64,000 nt of DNA. It comes from Aphrophora alni. Taxonomy: Eukaryota; Arthropoda; Insecta; Hemiptera; Aphrophoridae. Below, piece by piece: positions 25,301 through 38,189 of this stretch. How positions within the stretch are numbered: position 1 is the stretch's first letter; each line of letters opens with the position of its first letter. The stretch is from NCBI GenBank assembly GCA_963513935.1, contig OY740776.1, forward strand, positions 12,058,724 to 12,122,723, given 5' to 3'. The notes under the pieces are model-generated. The model made no database searches, was not told where the DNA came from, and worked only from the letters and a program-made list of their open reading frames with translations. The position numbers were made by a program, and so were the translations under genes.

Positions 25301-26080
25301 TTTTCCACTAATAGACTCCACGATTGAGAAACATAACCACAAAAACACGCCTACCAACCTAAACAGCCCTTGTGACTCTCAAGTGATTACAATTGAGTTG
25401 CTATTTCCAACACTCCCGCCGGTTTCATGCTACATTTAAACATTGCCGTTTATAATTTGATTGCTTATGTTCGTGACTTTTGTCTTCCATTTTGTAACGC
25501 TTGTTTTGCTTCTGGGACTCAAGTGGTGCACCACGTGGCTCACATTACCAACGTCCCACTCGTGTATTGGCGAAACAAAAATGTAAAATCATCGCCACAA
25601 AACCATTCCACACTTTAGACATCATATAAACGGTTTTAATACCTTTGAACGATCAACAATTGACGCTAAAATTCAAACAACCCCCTACCATAAAAGAGAG
25701 AAAGTGCTTCTTATAGATGCAATCTAAACGAATATTATATTTTTTACAAAAAATCTGTTAACCCGTTAGCATTTCTCAAAAACCGATAGATTGATTTCGT
25801 AGTATAGTTTGCAAAACGAACCAAAACTGCTGGCCAAAGATTTGCCTCACTCACACAAACACAGGTGATTATACGTGACCCTTAGCGGGTCGTATGATTT
25901 ACCTTATTGCAGAATCAATACACCTTGCAAGTTAGACCATTTTTTTATTCTGCGCAAAATTTAAAGAAAAATGACACCAAACAACCAATTTCAAACAATC
26001 ACAGTCTTTTACTTGTCTTCTTAAGGAGATGATTACACAGCTGTCGTCAACCTCAGTAGTTAAGGTCCAAAGTAATACTT
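25301..26080. other. non-coding stretch
   Basis: No gene recognised; the open frame at 25427-25618 has no known domain. Confidence 0.5.
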
Positions 26081-26520
26081 CCTTTTATCTCCTATTGGAG
26101 CATAGGGCGTCCAGAAGAGCTCTCCATCTGTCCCTGTCTCCAGCAAGTACCTTCACTTCTCCCCAAGTCTTGTTAACCTCTTTTGCTTCTTTAATAATGG
26201 TCCTCCTCATAGAGAGGAAGGTTGTTGAATCGAAACCTCAGAGAGTGAAGAGAAGCGGAAGACCCGAGGAGAACATGACTTCCTTGACTTATTTCCTTTT
26301 ATCTCCTATTGGAGCATAGGGCGTCCAGAAGAGCTCTCCATCTGTCCCTGTCTCCAGCAAGTGCCTTCACTTCTCCCCAAGTCTTGTTAACCTCTTTTGC
26401 TTCTTTAATAATGGTCCTCCTCATAGAGAGGAAGGTTGTTGAATCGAAACCTCAGAGAGTGAAGAGAAGCGGAAGACCCGAGGAGAACATGACTTACTTG
26501 ACTTATTTCTTTTTATCTCC
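26081..26520 (-). repeat. Two 214-bp tandem copies of a rearranged LINE 3' end
   Basis: CCTTTTATCTCCTATTGGAG recurs at 26081, 26295 and, slightly changed, 26509. The first two units are nearly identical. Each has, on the minus strand, the last ~35 codons of a LINE ORF2 (TWGEV.ALAGD, ending ALCSNRR-like) and then, on the plus strand, a head-to-head piece encoding VESKPQRVKRSGRPEENM. That piece is homologous to VLDWNPQGVRRRGRPRETW of the same protein, so every unit is a small inverted pair. Confidence 0.8.
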
Positions 26521-26961
26521 TATTGGAGCATAGGGCGTCCAGAAGAGCTCTCCATCTGTCCCTGTCTCCAGCAAGTGCCTTCACTTCTCCCCAAGTCTTG
26601 TTAACCTCTTTTACTTCTTTAATAATGGTCCTCTTCCAGGTTTCTCGGGGTCGACCTCTTCTTCTGACACCCTGCGGGTTCCAATCCAGGACCTCTTTCT
26701 CAATGGTTCCGTCTGGCTTCCTCAGTGTATGCCCCAACCCCTCCACTTCCTCTCTTGAATCTGCAGTTTGACCCGAATTTGACCTGTTTCTCTCCATAAA
26801 TCCTCGTTTGTAATGATCTCAGGCCAATGAATGTTCATGATACGGCGAAGACACCTATTGATGAAAACTTGCAGCCGAGACGTAATTAAACTTTCCACGT
26901 CTCACTTGCATACAGCAAAACAGACTTAACATTTGTGTTGAAGATGCGAAGCTTCGTTTTC
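26513..26961 (-). pseudogene. LINE endonuclease-reverse transcriptase, C-terminal relic
   Basis: Reading the minus strand from 26961 gives KTKLRIFNTNVKSVLLYASE and TWKV, then after a frame break LQVFINRCLRRIMNIHWPEI and TNEDLWRETGQ. A further frame change leads to LGHTLRKPDGTIEKEVLDW, RRRGRPRETWKRT and RDRWRALLDALCSNRR before the stop. This is the standard C terminus of a large family of insect non-LTR 'endonuclease-reverse transcriptase' proteins. Two frameshifts and loss of the polymerase domain make it inactive. Its 3' end is the third, longest copy of the 214-bp repeat. Confidence 0.85.
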
Positions 26962-27522
26962 TTTGAGATGTTTAGAGGAGAACATAGACGAATGGAAACA
27001 CTTGTGGAAGACCTATCCTCCAGTGAGAGTCAACGGAATTAAGCCAACTAACGTTCCTTCAGGACAATATTCGCCTTGATCCTGTCGCTCTGACGATGGA
27101 ACCGTCGCGGAAATTCACGCGGGATGTCCTACCTCATCGAACTTACAAATTGTAAACCAATCGTGCCATCCTTTCTGGAGATAATGCGTGACTAAAATGT
27201 CAAAGGACAACATTTCAGGTTATAAACGCCCACAATACCAGTTTAATCAAATCTCCGTCGTATTCACGCCACACTTCAATGGACTTTACAACATCCGGTC
27301 TGTGCTATATCATTGTAGTATGGTAATACCATTAGGTTGTTGGAGGCAGACCAAATAACATCTCTATGCAAATACGTGACTGCGTCTTCCTGATGGCTAT
27401 AATGTACTGTCTTCGTATTCAGAGAAAGTATTACGTTGGTGCAGAAAATTTCTGTTACCGTGGGTAAATAAATTGAGCGTCGATAGGGTAGGTTAGAGCA
27501 GGTTATGTCAATTCAAATAAAC
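26962..27522. other. non-coding stretch
   Basis: No gene seen. A short GGTAGGTTAGAGCAGGTTA motif is near 27486. Confidence 0.5.
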
Positions 27523-27534
27523 TTAAGAAATTAT

Positions 27535-28622
27535 AATAATTTGTTTTCGCCATTCCGGATATTAATATACTAATTCAAATATATAAGACTTACCGTCGTC
27601 AATATTCTGTTTGCGTCGTTCAAACGTCGGCCGTTTCGGCTATTCAGCCATTATCAAGTTGTAAAGATGTAATCTGGTTTCCCTACGTCAATTACAAACA
27701 CTTATACACATTACACAAGAGCAAGATTACACACGAAACACTTACACGTACATACGATTAAAATTGATTCATGAATCATTGTCTACGTCCTTACTGCACA
27801 GAGTCTCGAATATTACTGGTATCACAGCTTGACATTGGGAGGGGTTGAGTTACGTTATCTACTTGATTAACACGGTGTCGTACAATGCATTGGAATTAAA
27901 GTTTAGTTTTTCGTTTAACAACAAGTTACTGTCAATTTTGAAATATCTGTATATTTCATATTGTTCCAATGCGTTCATGAAATTTCCTTTCTTACATCCA
28001 TGTAATATTTTAAGGGTGTTTTCTATTGATGAATAACTATGATCTTGCTGGATGATGTGTTCAGTAAATTTAGACAAGGTTCTTGTAGGGTTCATATATT
28101 GTTTGGCTGTAGGGATATGTTCTTTAAACCTTTTGTAAAACGATCTTCCAGTTTGCCCTATGTAAGTCTTTGGGCAATCCTTACACGACAACTGGTACAC
28201 TCCAGTGCCATCGTATTTATCCTTTAAATTATTCCTTCTATTTACACGATATTGTAATTTATAAGCTACTTTGTAACCTTGTTTATGGAGCACATTTCCG
28301 AGTATATGTTCAAGACTCTTGTAATAATTAAAAACTAAATATTTGTTATCCTTTTTTTGCTGTGTTAATTGATTGGTTCTGCTTTTTCTGATTTGTTTGT
28401 TTAACAATTTATTTACGATTGAAACGTCGCAACCATTTTGGACAACAATAAATTCTATTGTTTTTAGTTCTTCTTGGAAATCTGTTTTAGTCATAGGGGC
28501 ACTTCTTAATCTATAAATCAAACTATTGTAGGCTGCCATTTTATGTGAAATGGGATGGTTAGATGAAGCGTGGATAGTATGGCAAACAGAATATTGCCGA
28601 CGGTAAGTCTTATATATTTGAA
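27535..28622 (-). mobile_element. 5'-truncated Penelope-like element
   Basis: The minus strand carries a GIY-YIG endonuclease reading frame, then ~250 bp of 3' UTR with a hammerhead-like stem-loop. A 12-bp direct repeat TTAAGAAATTAT (27523-27534 and 28623-28634) is a likely target-site duplication; Penelope-like elements commonly make ones of about this size. Just inside lie 42-bp inverted repeats (27572-27613 and 28583-28624) with one mismatch, containing ATATATAAGACTTACCGTCG. Such inverted pieces are typical of the complicated ends of this class. The reverse transcriptase is missing. Confidence 0.88.
27624..27660 (-). ncRNA. Degenerate hammerhead-like motif in the Penelope 3' UTR
   Basis: On the minus strand, TTGATAATGGCTGAATAGCC is followed by GAAACGGCCGACG. 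The stem GGCT/AGCC with loop GAAT between a CUGAUGA-like box and GAAA matches the core layout of hammerhead ribozymes, which are known in Penelope-like elements. The first box reads TTGATAA instead of CTGATGA, so cleavage activity is doubtful. Confidence 0.5.
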
Positions 28623-28652
28623 TTAAGAAATTATTCAGTTTAAAAGAAACAA
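27859..28652 (-). pseudogene. Penelope-like GIY-YIG endonuclease domain
   Basis: The frame is open from after a stop near 28653 to the TGA/TAA-type end at 27859; the first ATG is at 28537-28539 (226 codons). Before the ATG, SSNHPISHKMAAYNSL matches the conserved linker of the class (SNHP..HK.AA). Counting from the ATG, a basic region (45-105) is followed by GVYQLSCKDCPKTYIGQTGR at 113-132, with the GVY and YIG motifs, the CxxC pair (C119, C122) and R132, then FKEH, and a catalytic-type Glu in ALEQYEIY (190-197). The C-terminal domain looks complete with no internal stops. The polymerase half is absent, so it is a truncated relic; translation as a separate protein is unlikely. Confidence 0.92.
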
Positions 28653-28679
28653 GTTAATAAATCAGCAAATTATAGGCAA

Positions 28680-28905
28680 ACCAGATGGAAAGAAACCTGC
28701 GCAGAACCGTCAGCGTGGTTCGCGCGCGCATGGTGGGAAGATGATTGGAGCGGTGGTGGGGAAATATTAAGCCCTACGCAATGAAGCAGCGGGTGGCCTA
28801 ACTCGGGCTCTCCCTCTCTCACGAAAGTTCTACCTGCGCGAGACAAAACTAGTGCGTGGTACTTTTCTAAGCGGTACTCCCATAACAACACAAACCGCTA
28901 TTTAA
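28680..28905. other. GC-rich island of unknown origin
   Basis: Clearly more GC-rich than its flanks, with CGCGCGCGCATGG and CTCACGAAAGTTCTACC segments. The minus-strand open frame at 28670-28891 has no recognisable domain. It could be a transposon terminal region or a promoter-like fragment; I cannot decide. Confidence 0.3.
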
Positions 28906-29709
28906 ATACAATGACTCTCGTAAGAGTGTTCCAGTTGCACTGACCTCTTAGTGGCGCGGTATAGATCGGATGAATGGCCGAATTTGAAAGGATTTAAGTG
29001 AGGTGGTACGGAAGTCATTTTTGTTTGTTTTAGCAGCAGACAGATAACAGAACTTAAAAATATTTTCAAAAGGATGTTTCGAGTTTCGAACTTACAAAAT
29101 ATGTGGGGGGTCCGTACAGTACACTAGAACCAAAATTTTTACTTCCAAATCTTTCAGTAGCTGAAAGGACAACTGACTTATCGACACACCTATAATAATA
29201 TGCAGTAACTAATGTCATAAACATCCGTGTTTTGTATTACGTCATAAAGCTGTAGCCTACAGTGTAGGCTGGCAGACAATATTAGTTATTACATATCATT
29301 ATTATTGGGTGTCTCAACAACTCACCCTTTAAGCTACAGAAAGAATAAAAAAAAACATTGTTCAGTAAAAAAGGATCGAGATATTCGACGTTAAAAAGTT
29401 AAAATAGCAGCCATTTTGAAATGATCGGTTGATTATTTCTCTGAAATCGGGTCTTTATAACACTTAAGTGGCATGTTAAATATCAACTACATATCATTTA
29501 CAGTTAAAAAAATGATTTTTTTAAAAACACAAAACCGGCGGCTAGATAGAAAAATAAACATTTTAGGAAGTATGTTTATATAAACTTTTCATTAGTTTCG
29601 AGTGAGGAATAACCTGCTGAAATATTAAACAATCTTTCGAAACACCCTGTAGCAAATGCGAATTACGTTTACAAAACACGATGCGATGATGGGGCTCGAT
29701 TTTGTGTCT
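28906..29709. other. non-coding stretch with a possible small element
   Basis: TTGGGTGTCTCAACAAC near 29306 and the inverted TTTCGAAACACCCTGTAG near 29637-29653 could bound a ~345-bp element of the CAGGGTG-ended type. No coding potential. Confidence 0.35.
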
Positions 29710-30012
29710 TGTTCACAAAAAACCTTCGGTCATTATCCCATTATATTTTTTAAAAAAAGGATAAAAGAACATAAATAAAATAATGACCCCCCCCCCCAGT
29801 CCTAGAATACTCTAATAGCGTCTTAAAAGAACAAAAGTTGGTCAAGAGAAACCGTATAGGAAAGATGAAAGAGAGTGACATAACCCGAGACTACATAAAA
29901 AGGGTGTAGGTTAGGTTAGGTGTGGTTAGGTTAGGTTAGGTTAGGTGTGGTTAGGTGTGGTTAGGTTAGGTTAGGGTGTAGATCCTACTAGATACCATCA
30001 GGATTACCAATC
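29710..30012 (-). mobile_element. SINE-like repeat, reverse copy with TTAGG insertion
   Basis: Family blocks are in reverse order: CTTCGGTCATTATCCCATTA, AGAATACTCTAATAGCGTCT, AAGTTGGTCAAGAGAAACCG, ATAACCCGAGACTACATAAA and GTGTAGATCCTACTAGATAC. Between AAAAAGGGTGTAGG and the last block sits about 75 bp of GGTTAGGTTAGG and GGTGTGGTTAGG repeats. They replace or interrupt the head just where TGTAGATCC normally follows. Confidence 0.8.
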
Positions 30013-30603
30013 TGAGCCCATGAAGAGACCATTTGAAAACAATTGTCAACACCGCGCCGCTCTGTCTTCATAAATCATTCTTCAAAAACTTGATGACGGC
30101 AATATGTAGCGACAAAACAGCCATAAATTCATTACAATCGTTTACACCCCGTGACATTTGTTGTTAATTACTCACAAAGAACGATCATAACTGTTACTAT
30201 TTCATATTTCATTTTGTCATGTTGGTAAACAAACTGTATAAAACGGATTTAAATCCAGCCGTTCGGGTTTTACGATCGAGTTTATGGGAAATTAATGTTC
30301 GTCATGTTGTCAGAACTGATTGGTGTTGGATTTGTCGTATTGTGGAGGGTGAGATTGTTTTGTTTAGCCGCAACCTGACAAAGAACGCACTGGCGATAGG
30401 AACAAACGAAAATAGGTGCGCAATTCCAGAACAAAAGAGATCTTTGTGAATATGTAAAATAGGAGGAATTAGTTTCATATACTGTACATTCAAACTATCA
30501 CATGTAGAAGACAATTTTAAGTTGTCAATAATATTATAAACATTGTGGGGGGGATAGAAATAGCTTTGTATCTTTGCTTTTAGAAACGTCATTTAATACT
30601 CTA

Positions 30604-31554
30604 CAGGGTGATACAAAAGTTTACCACAAAAGCTTTTAAATGACGTGACCCAGATGCTTCAAACTTTGGTAGAACCATATTTTTCCATACTGCATGAACA
30701 GGAGGGAAAACACTATTTTCAGCTGAAGTACTTAAAGAAGCAATCGGTGTTATGATTTTCTGATTAAAACACTGAAATTTGAACGAAATCGGTAGAGCTG
30801 ATTGTGAGAAAAACGTTACGTTTTAGAGTACCGGCAACCTGAATCTCGCACTGTGTAGCAAGGGTTTTTGATACGAAGTCATATACAACATGTGAGACAG
30901 AAAAAGAGAGAACTTTTAAAATCCGTCGTGAAAAGAAAATATTTATAAAGCTAACAAAGGTAAAACTCCCATTATCAAATAAAACCATTTACACTTGAAA
31001 ATTAATTTTGTGTACACACGATAATGTAATGATTTGTCAAGTACAGTCTAAACATTAAGTAAATAACAAATATCAGTACAGTCACTGTTCATAACAAGTT
31101 GTACACACGACACACTTATCTGTAAGGAATATTGTAGTCTGATGCTATTTTAAATAAAACTATAAATATTAACTGTAAAAAGAGCAACGCTTGTAGATAA
31201 ACTTGATAGAATCAAACTTAAATTATCACAAATCGTATGTTTGTTCTTAGTAGACGCGTACTAAGAAAGGGTTTTGAAAATCTTCCACTCCAAGGGTGTT
31301 CCCCCTCCCCTAAAACAAGTATATCTTTGTTATTTATGGTTAGATTTTGATCAAAATTGTAGTGTTGCTGTATTTGGGCATAATGTATTTCCATAGCACC
31401 ACCATTAGGGTGGTGATAAAATCCATAGCACCACCATTAGGGTGGTGATAAAAAAATTTTTTTTTTTATAAAACTATCTCAACTATCACCAGGTGAAACC
31501 GGGGCCATCAGCTAGCGCAGTATAAAACCGTTTCGATACTTTTAAATCACCCTG
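30604..31554. mobile_element. CAGGGTGAT-ended non-autonomous element (951 bp)
   Basis: Left end CAGGGTGATACAAAAGTTT and complemented right end CAGGGTGATTTAAAAGTATC are each bordered by TA (30602-30603, 31555-31556). Inside near 31390-31450, a 35-bp stretch with CACCACCATTAGGGTGGTGA is duplicated and is itself a small hairpin. Open frames at 30764-30988 (minus) are unremarkable. No transposase was seen. Confidence 0.65.
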
Positions 31555-31781
31555 TATACTAAAATAGATACAGCTTTTGATCACCCATATCACCGTTAAA
31601 GTTTGAGTACATATAGTTTTATACTTAGATTTAAAACCCTCCAATTAAATTAATTATAATTAACTCATTAAGAACTGGTTACATGGAGTGGTGTTTGGTT
31701 TGAAGGGAATAGGGGATTTAACGTCCTCGCAAGGTATGAGGAAGCACGTTTTCCATCATTAAGCGGATTAAGCCTATCATA

Positions 31782-32035
31782 TAAATGGACAGGTTTCATC
31801 TGAGCTGTGGAGTTCGGGTGCACAGTGGGTCTAGGCGTCAGTAAGTTGGTGGGGGAAGCGGTCGCCTCAGTCTGTGTTGGGTGTTGGTACTAACAACGAT
31901 GTCTGCAAGATCGTGGACAGTAGCCGGCGCCGACTGTTTCCCCTACAATGCCTCTGTCCCCACGCGGCCTAGAACTACAAACTTGTACCTCCCCTCCACG
32001 CGCAGCTCACAGCTCAGATGAAACCTGTCCATTTA
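31782..32035 (+). mobile_element. GC-richer MITE, copy 2 (254 bp)
   Basis: Same family and orientation as 7320-7583. Ends TAAATGGACAGGTTTCATCT and the complement are intact, TA on both sides (31780-31781, 32036-32037). Differences from copy 1 are point changes and short deletions near 31903 and 31955. Confidence 0.88.
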
Positions 32036-32039
32036 TACC

Positions 32040-32629
32040 ACAAACCGTACCCCCTGTATGAATTGGTGACCTCCTCCCCTCCCCCTCAAACTACAAAACC
32101 CACCTGTTACTGACGTTTCTACAAATAGTTTCGATGTGAATGTGAATATAAGAAAGTTTGAGTGACGTATATTTGTACAGTTTATTTCAATTCAGCTGAA
32201 TACAGCCGTATCAGTACATTAATTTATCGCTTCTCGGACAATTTGATCTCAAGTATTCTTGTAACAAACATTTCTTCTCCACAAAGTCTTGTGTAATTTA
32301 TCGCTTGTTCTGTAAATACCCGGTCCGGTAAATTTAAACTTCTCAAATTATCTTTAAAACAAATATTTGCATTTCAACCTTTGTCCATTGTTATTTATAA
32401 ATAGCAAACCAAACACTGTGAATGTCTGCAATCTAACTTGATAGATTTACGCGTATTATGCATACCTATTTATCATTTTAAATATAGGTATTGCATCCGA
32501 TCCGATCAAATGTGTTTTGATTATATCCTGATAAACACATGTTCTCATTGTACGTTTTAGATTCATGATTATTGACAGTAATATTTATAGGAATGATAAT
32601 TTACTACAGAGAATAGAAAACATGTTAAT
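32040..32629. other. non-coding stretch
   Basis: No gene seen. Confidence 0.5.
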
Positions 32630-34250
32630 TTTTTTATGTTGTTTAAAGGAGAAAACCCTAAAGCCATCATCGCCTTATTAAAAAATGGAAGAAAAGAAGA
32701 TAAAATTAAGACCCCAAGGGAAGAAAAGAAGATAAAAAGACTACCGAGGGAAAAAAGAAGATAAAATAAAAAACCCAAGGGAAGAAAAGAATGTACTGTA
32801 AAATAAAGACTCCTAAGGAAAGAAAAGAAGATCAAATAAAAACCCCAAGGAAAAAAGAAGATAAAATAAAAACCCCAAGGAAAAAAGAAGATAAAATAAA
32901 AAACCCAAGGGAAGAAAAGAATGTACTGTAAAATAAAGACTCCTAAGGAAAGAAAAGAAGATCAAATAAAAACCCCAAGGAAAAAAGAAGATAAAATAAA
33001 AACCCCAAGGAAAAAAGAAGATAAAATAAAAAAACCCAAGGGAAGAAAAGAATGTACTGTAAAATAAAGACTCCTAAGGAAAGAAAAGAAGATCAAATAA
33101 AAACCCCAAGGAAAAAAGAAGATAAAATAAAGACCCCAATGGAAGAAACAGAGATAAAATAAAGATCTCAAGGGAAGAAAAGAAGATAACATAAATACCC
33201 CAAGGAAGAAAAAATTAAAAATAAGACTTCCAAGAGAAGAAAGGAAGATAAAATAAAGGCCCCTCAGGGAATAAAATAAAAATCAAGACCCCCCAAGGGA
33301 AGAAAAGATAAAATAAAGAAAATTAAGACAAGAAAGGAAGATAAAATAAAGACCCCCAAAGGAAGAAAATAAAATAAACTCATAAGGGAAGAAAAGATGA
33401 TAAAATAAAGACCCCCAAAGGAAGAAAATAAAATAAACTCATAAGGGAAGAAAAGATGATAAAATAAAGACCCCCAAAGGAAGAAAATAAAATAAACTCA
33501 TAAGGGAAGAAAAGATGATAAAATAAAGACCCCCAAAGGAAGAAAATAAAATAAACTCATAAGGGAAGAAAAGATGATAAAATAAAGACCCCCAAAGGAA
33601 GAAAATAAAATAAACTCATAAGGGAAGAAAAGAATGATGATAAAATAAAGACCCCCAAAGGAAGAAAATAAAATAAACTCATAAGGGAAGAAAAGATGAT
33701 AAAATAAAGACCCCCAAAGGAAGAAAATAAAATAAACTCATAAGGGAAGAAAAGATGATAAAATAAAGACCCCCAAAGGAAGAAAATAAAATAAACTCAT
33801 AAGGGAAGAAAAGATGATAAAATAAAGACCCCCAAAGGAAGAAAATAAAATAAACTCATAAGGGAAGAAAAGAATGATGATAAAATAAAGACCCCCAAAG
33901 GAAGAAAATAAAATAAACTCATAAGGGAAGAAAAGATGATAAAATAAAGACCCCCAAAGGAAGAAAATAAAATAAACTCATAAGGGAAGAAAGATGATAA
34001 AATAAAGACCCTAAAGGAAGAAAATAAAATAAACTCATAAGGGAAGAAAAGATGATAAAGTAAAGACTACCCTCCCTCAGGGAAGAAAAGATAAAATGAA
34101 GACCCCATATCCTTCGAATACTCTAATAGTGTCAGGGTCGGAAATGAACCTGGGTTGGCCAAGAAAAACCTGATAGGAAAAATGAAAGACAACATGAAAA
34201 AACTGTAGATATAGCTAGGACCCTCAGGATTGTCAAGCACTTACTCCTGA
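32630..34250 (-). mobile_element. SINE-like repeat, reverse copy, swollen by an internal minisatellite
   Basis: The outer parts are ordinary family sequence. The 3' side has TTGTTTAAAGGAGAAAAC and GCCATCATCGCCTTATTA (32639-32680). The other side has CTTCGAATACTCTAATAGTG, GTCAGGGTCGGAAATGAACC, TGATAGGAAAAATGAAAGAC and TGTAGATATAGCTAGGACCC (34113-34225). In other copies these parts lie about 40 bp apart; here about 1.4 kb of purine-rich tandem DNA separates them. Confidence 0.88.
32690..34070. repeat. Purine-rich minisatellite (two unit types)
   Basis: The first part (about 32690-33130) has ~34-100-bp units with AAATAAAAACCCCAAGGAAA. The second (about 33330-34065) is a 59-bp unit with AAATAAACTCATAAGGGAAG and GATAAAATAAAGACCCCCAA, about 12 copies. 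A 63-bp variant (GAATGATGATAAA) occurs at 33631 and 33871, exactly 240 bp apart, so a block of four units was duplicated. Reverse-strand open frames here (32569-32835, 32962-33192) are repeat artefacts. Confidence 0.95.
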
Positions 34251-35239
34251 GGGAAAACATATTACAAATAGTTACATTTAAGGGAAATCATAAATATTAA
34301 TATAACAAAACAATATTCCTTTTTATTATTATTATTTTACGGGTTTATTAAATAGAGAAAAAAAATCATTTTAACTACCTACCAAAAACTCTACCCCCCC
34401 CCTTAAATCTCCAGTCATTATCGCCTTAAAAAAAGAAGAAAAACAATATAAATTCTTCTTCCCTTAGCCATTGGGGAACCCAACAAAGCTCAACAACTTC
34501 TTTCCTACATTTTAAAATTTAGCACAACTCTTTATTGTTCTATGACAAACCTCCATAGTTAAAAATGAATTAAGTTCGCTAAAAACAGTACGCCTGGCAT
34601 TAACAATAAATTACAGTAATTCATTCAAACCGCAGAAAGACGATATTAACTGCCAAGGCTGTAATTGTAGTATTTACTCAATCGTAACGCTTCTTAGTTT
34701 TAAAGCATTGCTTTTAAAAATGAATATATTAAGAGAAACTAATGTCAAGATAAAAATAAAACCTGTCATGTTACTGAATTTTAAGAAACGGATCGACTGC
34801 TTTTGATCAAAATGGGTAACAAACCGTATTTTTTAACTGTTAATTTAGAAAGTAAAATATAATTTAGTTCAAATATAGCGATAAGGGTTACGCGAAGTAA
34901 TTGACAAAAGCGGAAATAAATTTCAACCGTTGCAACATTGCACAAACTTTCTCACTCGCCCAATCACAAAACTATATATAAAACAAATCTTCACCATAAA
35001 TCTCAGTTCGGTAGAATTCAACTGAAAATGACGTTTATTTTGCATATAAGTTTGGGTTATTAATCTTCAATTTCAACGAAATTGGTAGAGTCGATTTTGA
35101 AAAATTAAATATTTTAAAACAGCATCAAAGCCGATTTCCCCCCCGATAATTCACGAACTGGTATTTTTGGAAAGATGGCGACCAATACGTTTTGTTTGGG
35201 TTCTTAGAGAATTGAGCAAAGTTTTCTCAAAATTGGTGT
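34251..35239. other. AT-rich non-coding DNA with repeat pieces
   Basis: It contains a SINE-like scrap (about 34390-34445, reverse) and, from 34940, GCACAAACTTTCTCACTCGC followed by one diverged copy of the 165-bp module seen at 24 kb. Confidence 0.55.
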
Positions 35240-35515
35240 AGCCGATTTTGAGAAAATCGTAATTTTGTATTTTTTATGACAGTTACTCTCAAAATGTGGG
35301 TTAATCTAAAATGATAGAAAACAAAGTACGAGAAAAATACCTACATATTAAATTTGACTAATATCAAACCACTCTGGGGCTGGAGAAAATCGTAATTTTG
35401 TATTTTATGACAGTTACCCTCAAAATTTGGGTTAATCTAAAATGGTAGAAAACAAAGTCCGAGAAAAATACCTACATATTAAATTTGGCTAATATCAAAC
35501 CACTCGTTAGGGTTG
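35240..35515. repeat. Two-copy ~143-bp direct duplication
   Basis: AGAAAATCGTAATTTTGTAT starts copies at about 35251 and 35394. Both continue with CAAAAT.TGGGTTAATCTAA and end TAATATCAAACCACTC. Confidence 0.88.
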
Positions 35516-35607
35516 TAGAGCACAGCATATACAACTGACTGATGTCAGATAATCCAAAATCTACTTTTAAGGTTCAAAAGAGTAGACAATCGTTGTAGCT
35601 AAAGTGA

Positions 35608-35790
35608 GTATAGGTCTGGTAATCCCAAGGGACCCTAGCTAGACCTACACCTTTTTTCAAGTAGTCTTGAGTTATTTTCATCTCTCTCACCTCTCTATTG
35701 ACCAACTCTTGCTCTCTTCAAACCTCTCTTTCTTATAAAACGATGATGACTGAAAAGTTGTTTACCTTTAAATAAAGAAGAAGAAGAAGA
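35608..35790 (+). mobile_element. SINE-like repeat, forward copy
   Basis: It starts GTGAGTATAGGTCTGGTAAT, then CCCTAGCTAGACCTACACC, CAAGTAGTCTTGAGTTA, ACCTCTCTATTGACCAACTC, and ends AAACGATGATGACTGAAAAG and CCTTTAAATAAAGAAG. The GACCCTGACG-AGTATTCGAGG block is deleted. Confidence 0.8.
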
Positions 35791-36136
35791 AAAGCCTAGA
35801 GATTAAAACACAAAATCAAGTGTTAGCTCCACACCATCGTCCAGCACGTGGGACTCTCAAGTAGGCAATGTATTTCTAAACCTTTATCTACCCCCTACGG
35901 TGTGAGTATAGACAGAGAAATAACCCTTGTAACAATTAACAGAAGCATTAACCCAACGTGCCTCCAGCTGGAGATAAGATAAACGTACATCCGACCTGCG
36001 CAGTATCACTTCAAGTCACGTGTACAAATTGCTGGTTTGTAGTAAGAGTATAGTTCTGGATACAACCAGAAAAGCAGCACCGTCGATCGAGTTCAGATTT
36101 TTCGTTTATTTGTATGTCTTTATCCTATTGTCGTTC

Positions 36137-36255
36137 ATAACCTGATAGGAAAGATGAGAAGGATGTAACCGAAGACTACAAGAAAAAAGTGTAAATCCAG
36201 TTACGTCCCCTCGGGATTGCCAAACCCCGTACTCACTAAAAGCATCCCCTGAGGG
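36137..36255 (-). mobile_element. SINE-like repeat, reverse head fragment
   Basis: It contains CCTGATAGGAAAGATGAGAA, TGTAACCGAAGACTACAAGA, TGTAAATCCAGTTACGTCCC, GGGATTGCCAAACCCCGTAC and TCACTAAAAGCATCCCC. Only the head half is present. Confidence 0.75.
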
Positions 36256-36324
36256 TTGTTTGTTCTTTATAAACACGTACACATCGTCCGTTATGTGGGA
36301 TGAGCCTCTCAGACGCTCATTAGT

Positions 36325-36470
36325 GAGCCCTAGCTTAGCAATCCCGAGATAACTAGCTGGATCTACACATTTCTTCGTGTAGGTTTGGATTAGATCCCAC
36401 TTTCCTATAGGTCTCTCCCCACCAACTCGTATTCACTTCCGACCTGAAATTAGAGTATGCCATCGTCTAA
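36325..36470 (+). mobile_element. SINE-like repeat, forward head fragment
   Basis: AGTGAGCCCTAGCTTAGCAA, TCCCGAGATAACTAGCTGGA, TCTACACATTTCTTCG, GATTAGATCCCACTTTCC and CACCAACTCGTATTCACTTC are in family order. With the reverse fragment at 36137-36255, the two heads face each other about 70 bp apart. Confidence 0.75.
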
Positions 36471-38180
<1,710 letters not shown>

Positions 38181-38189
38181 GGAAAGGGG

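Noticed and set aside
32569..33192. Phe/Leu-rich minus-strand open frames
   Set aside because: They are translations of the purine-rich minisatellite on the opposite strand.
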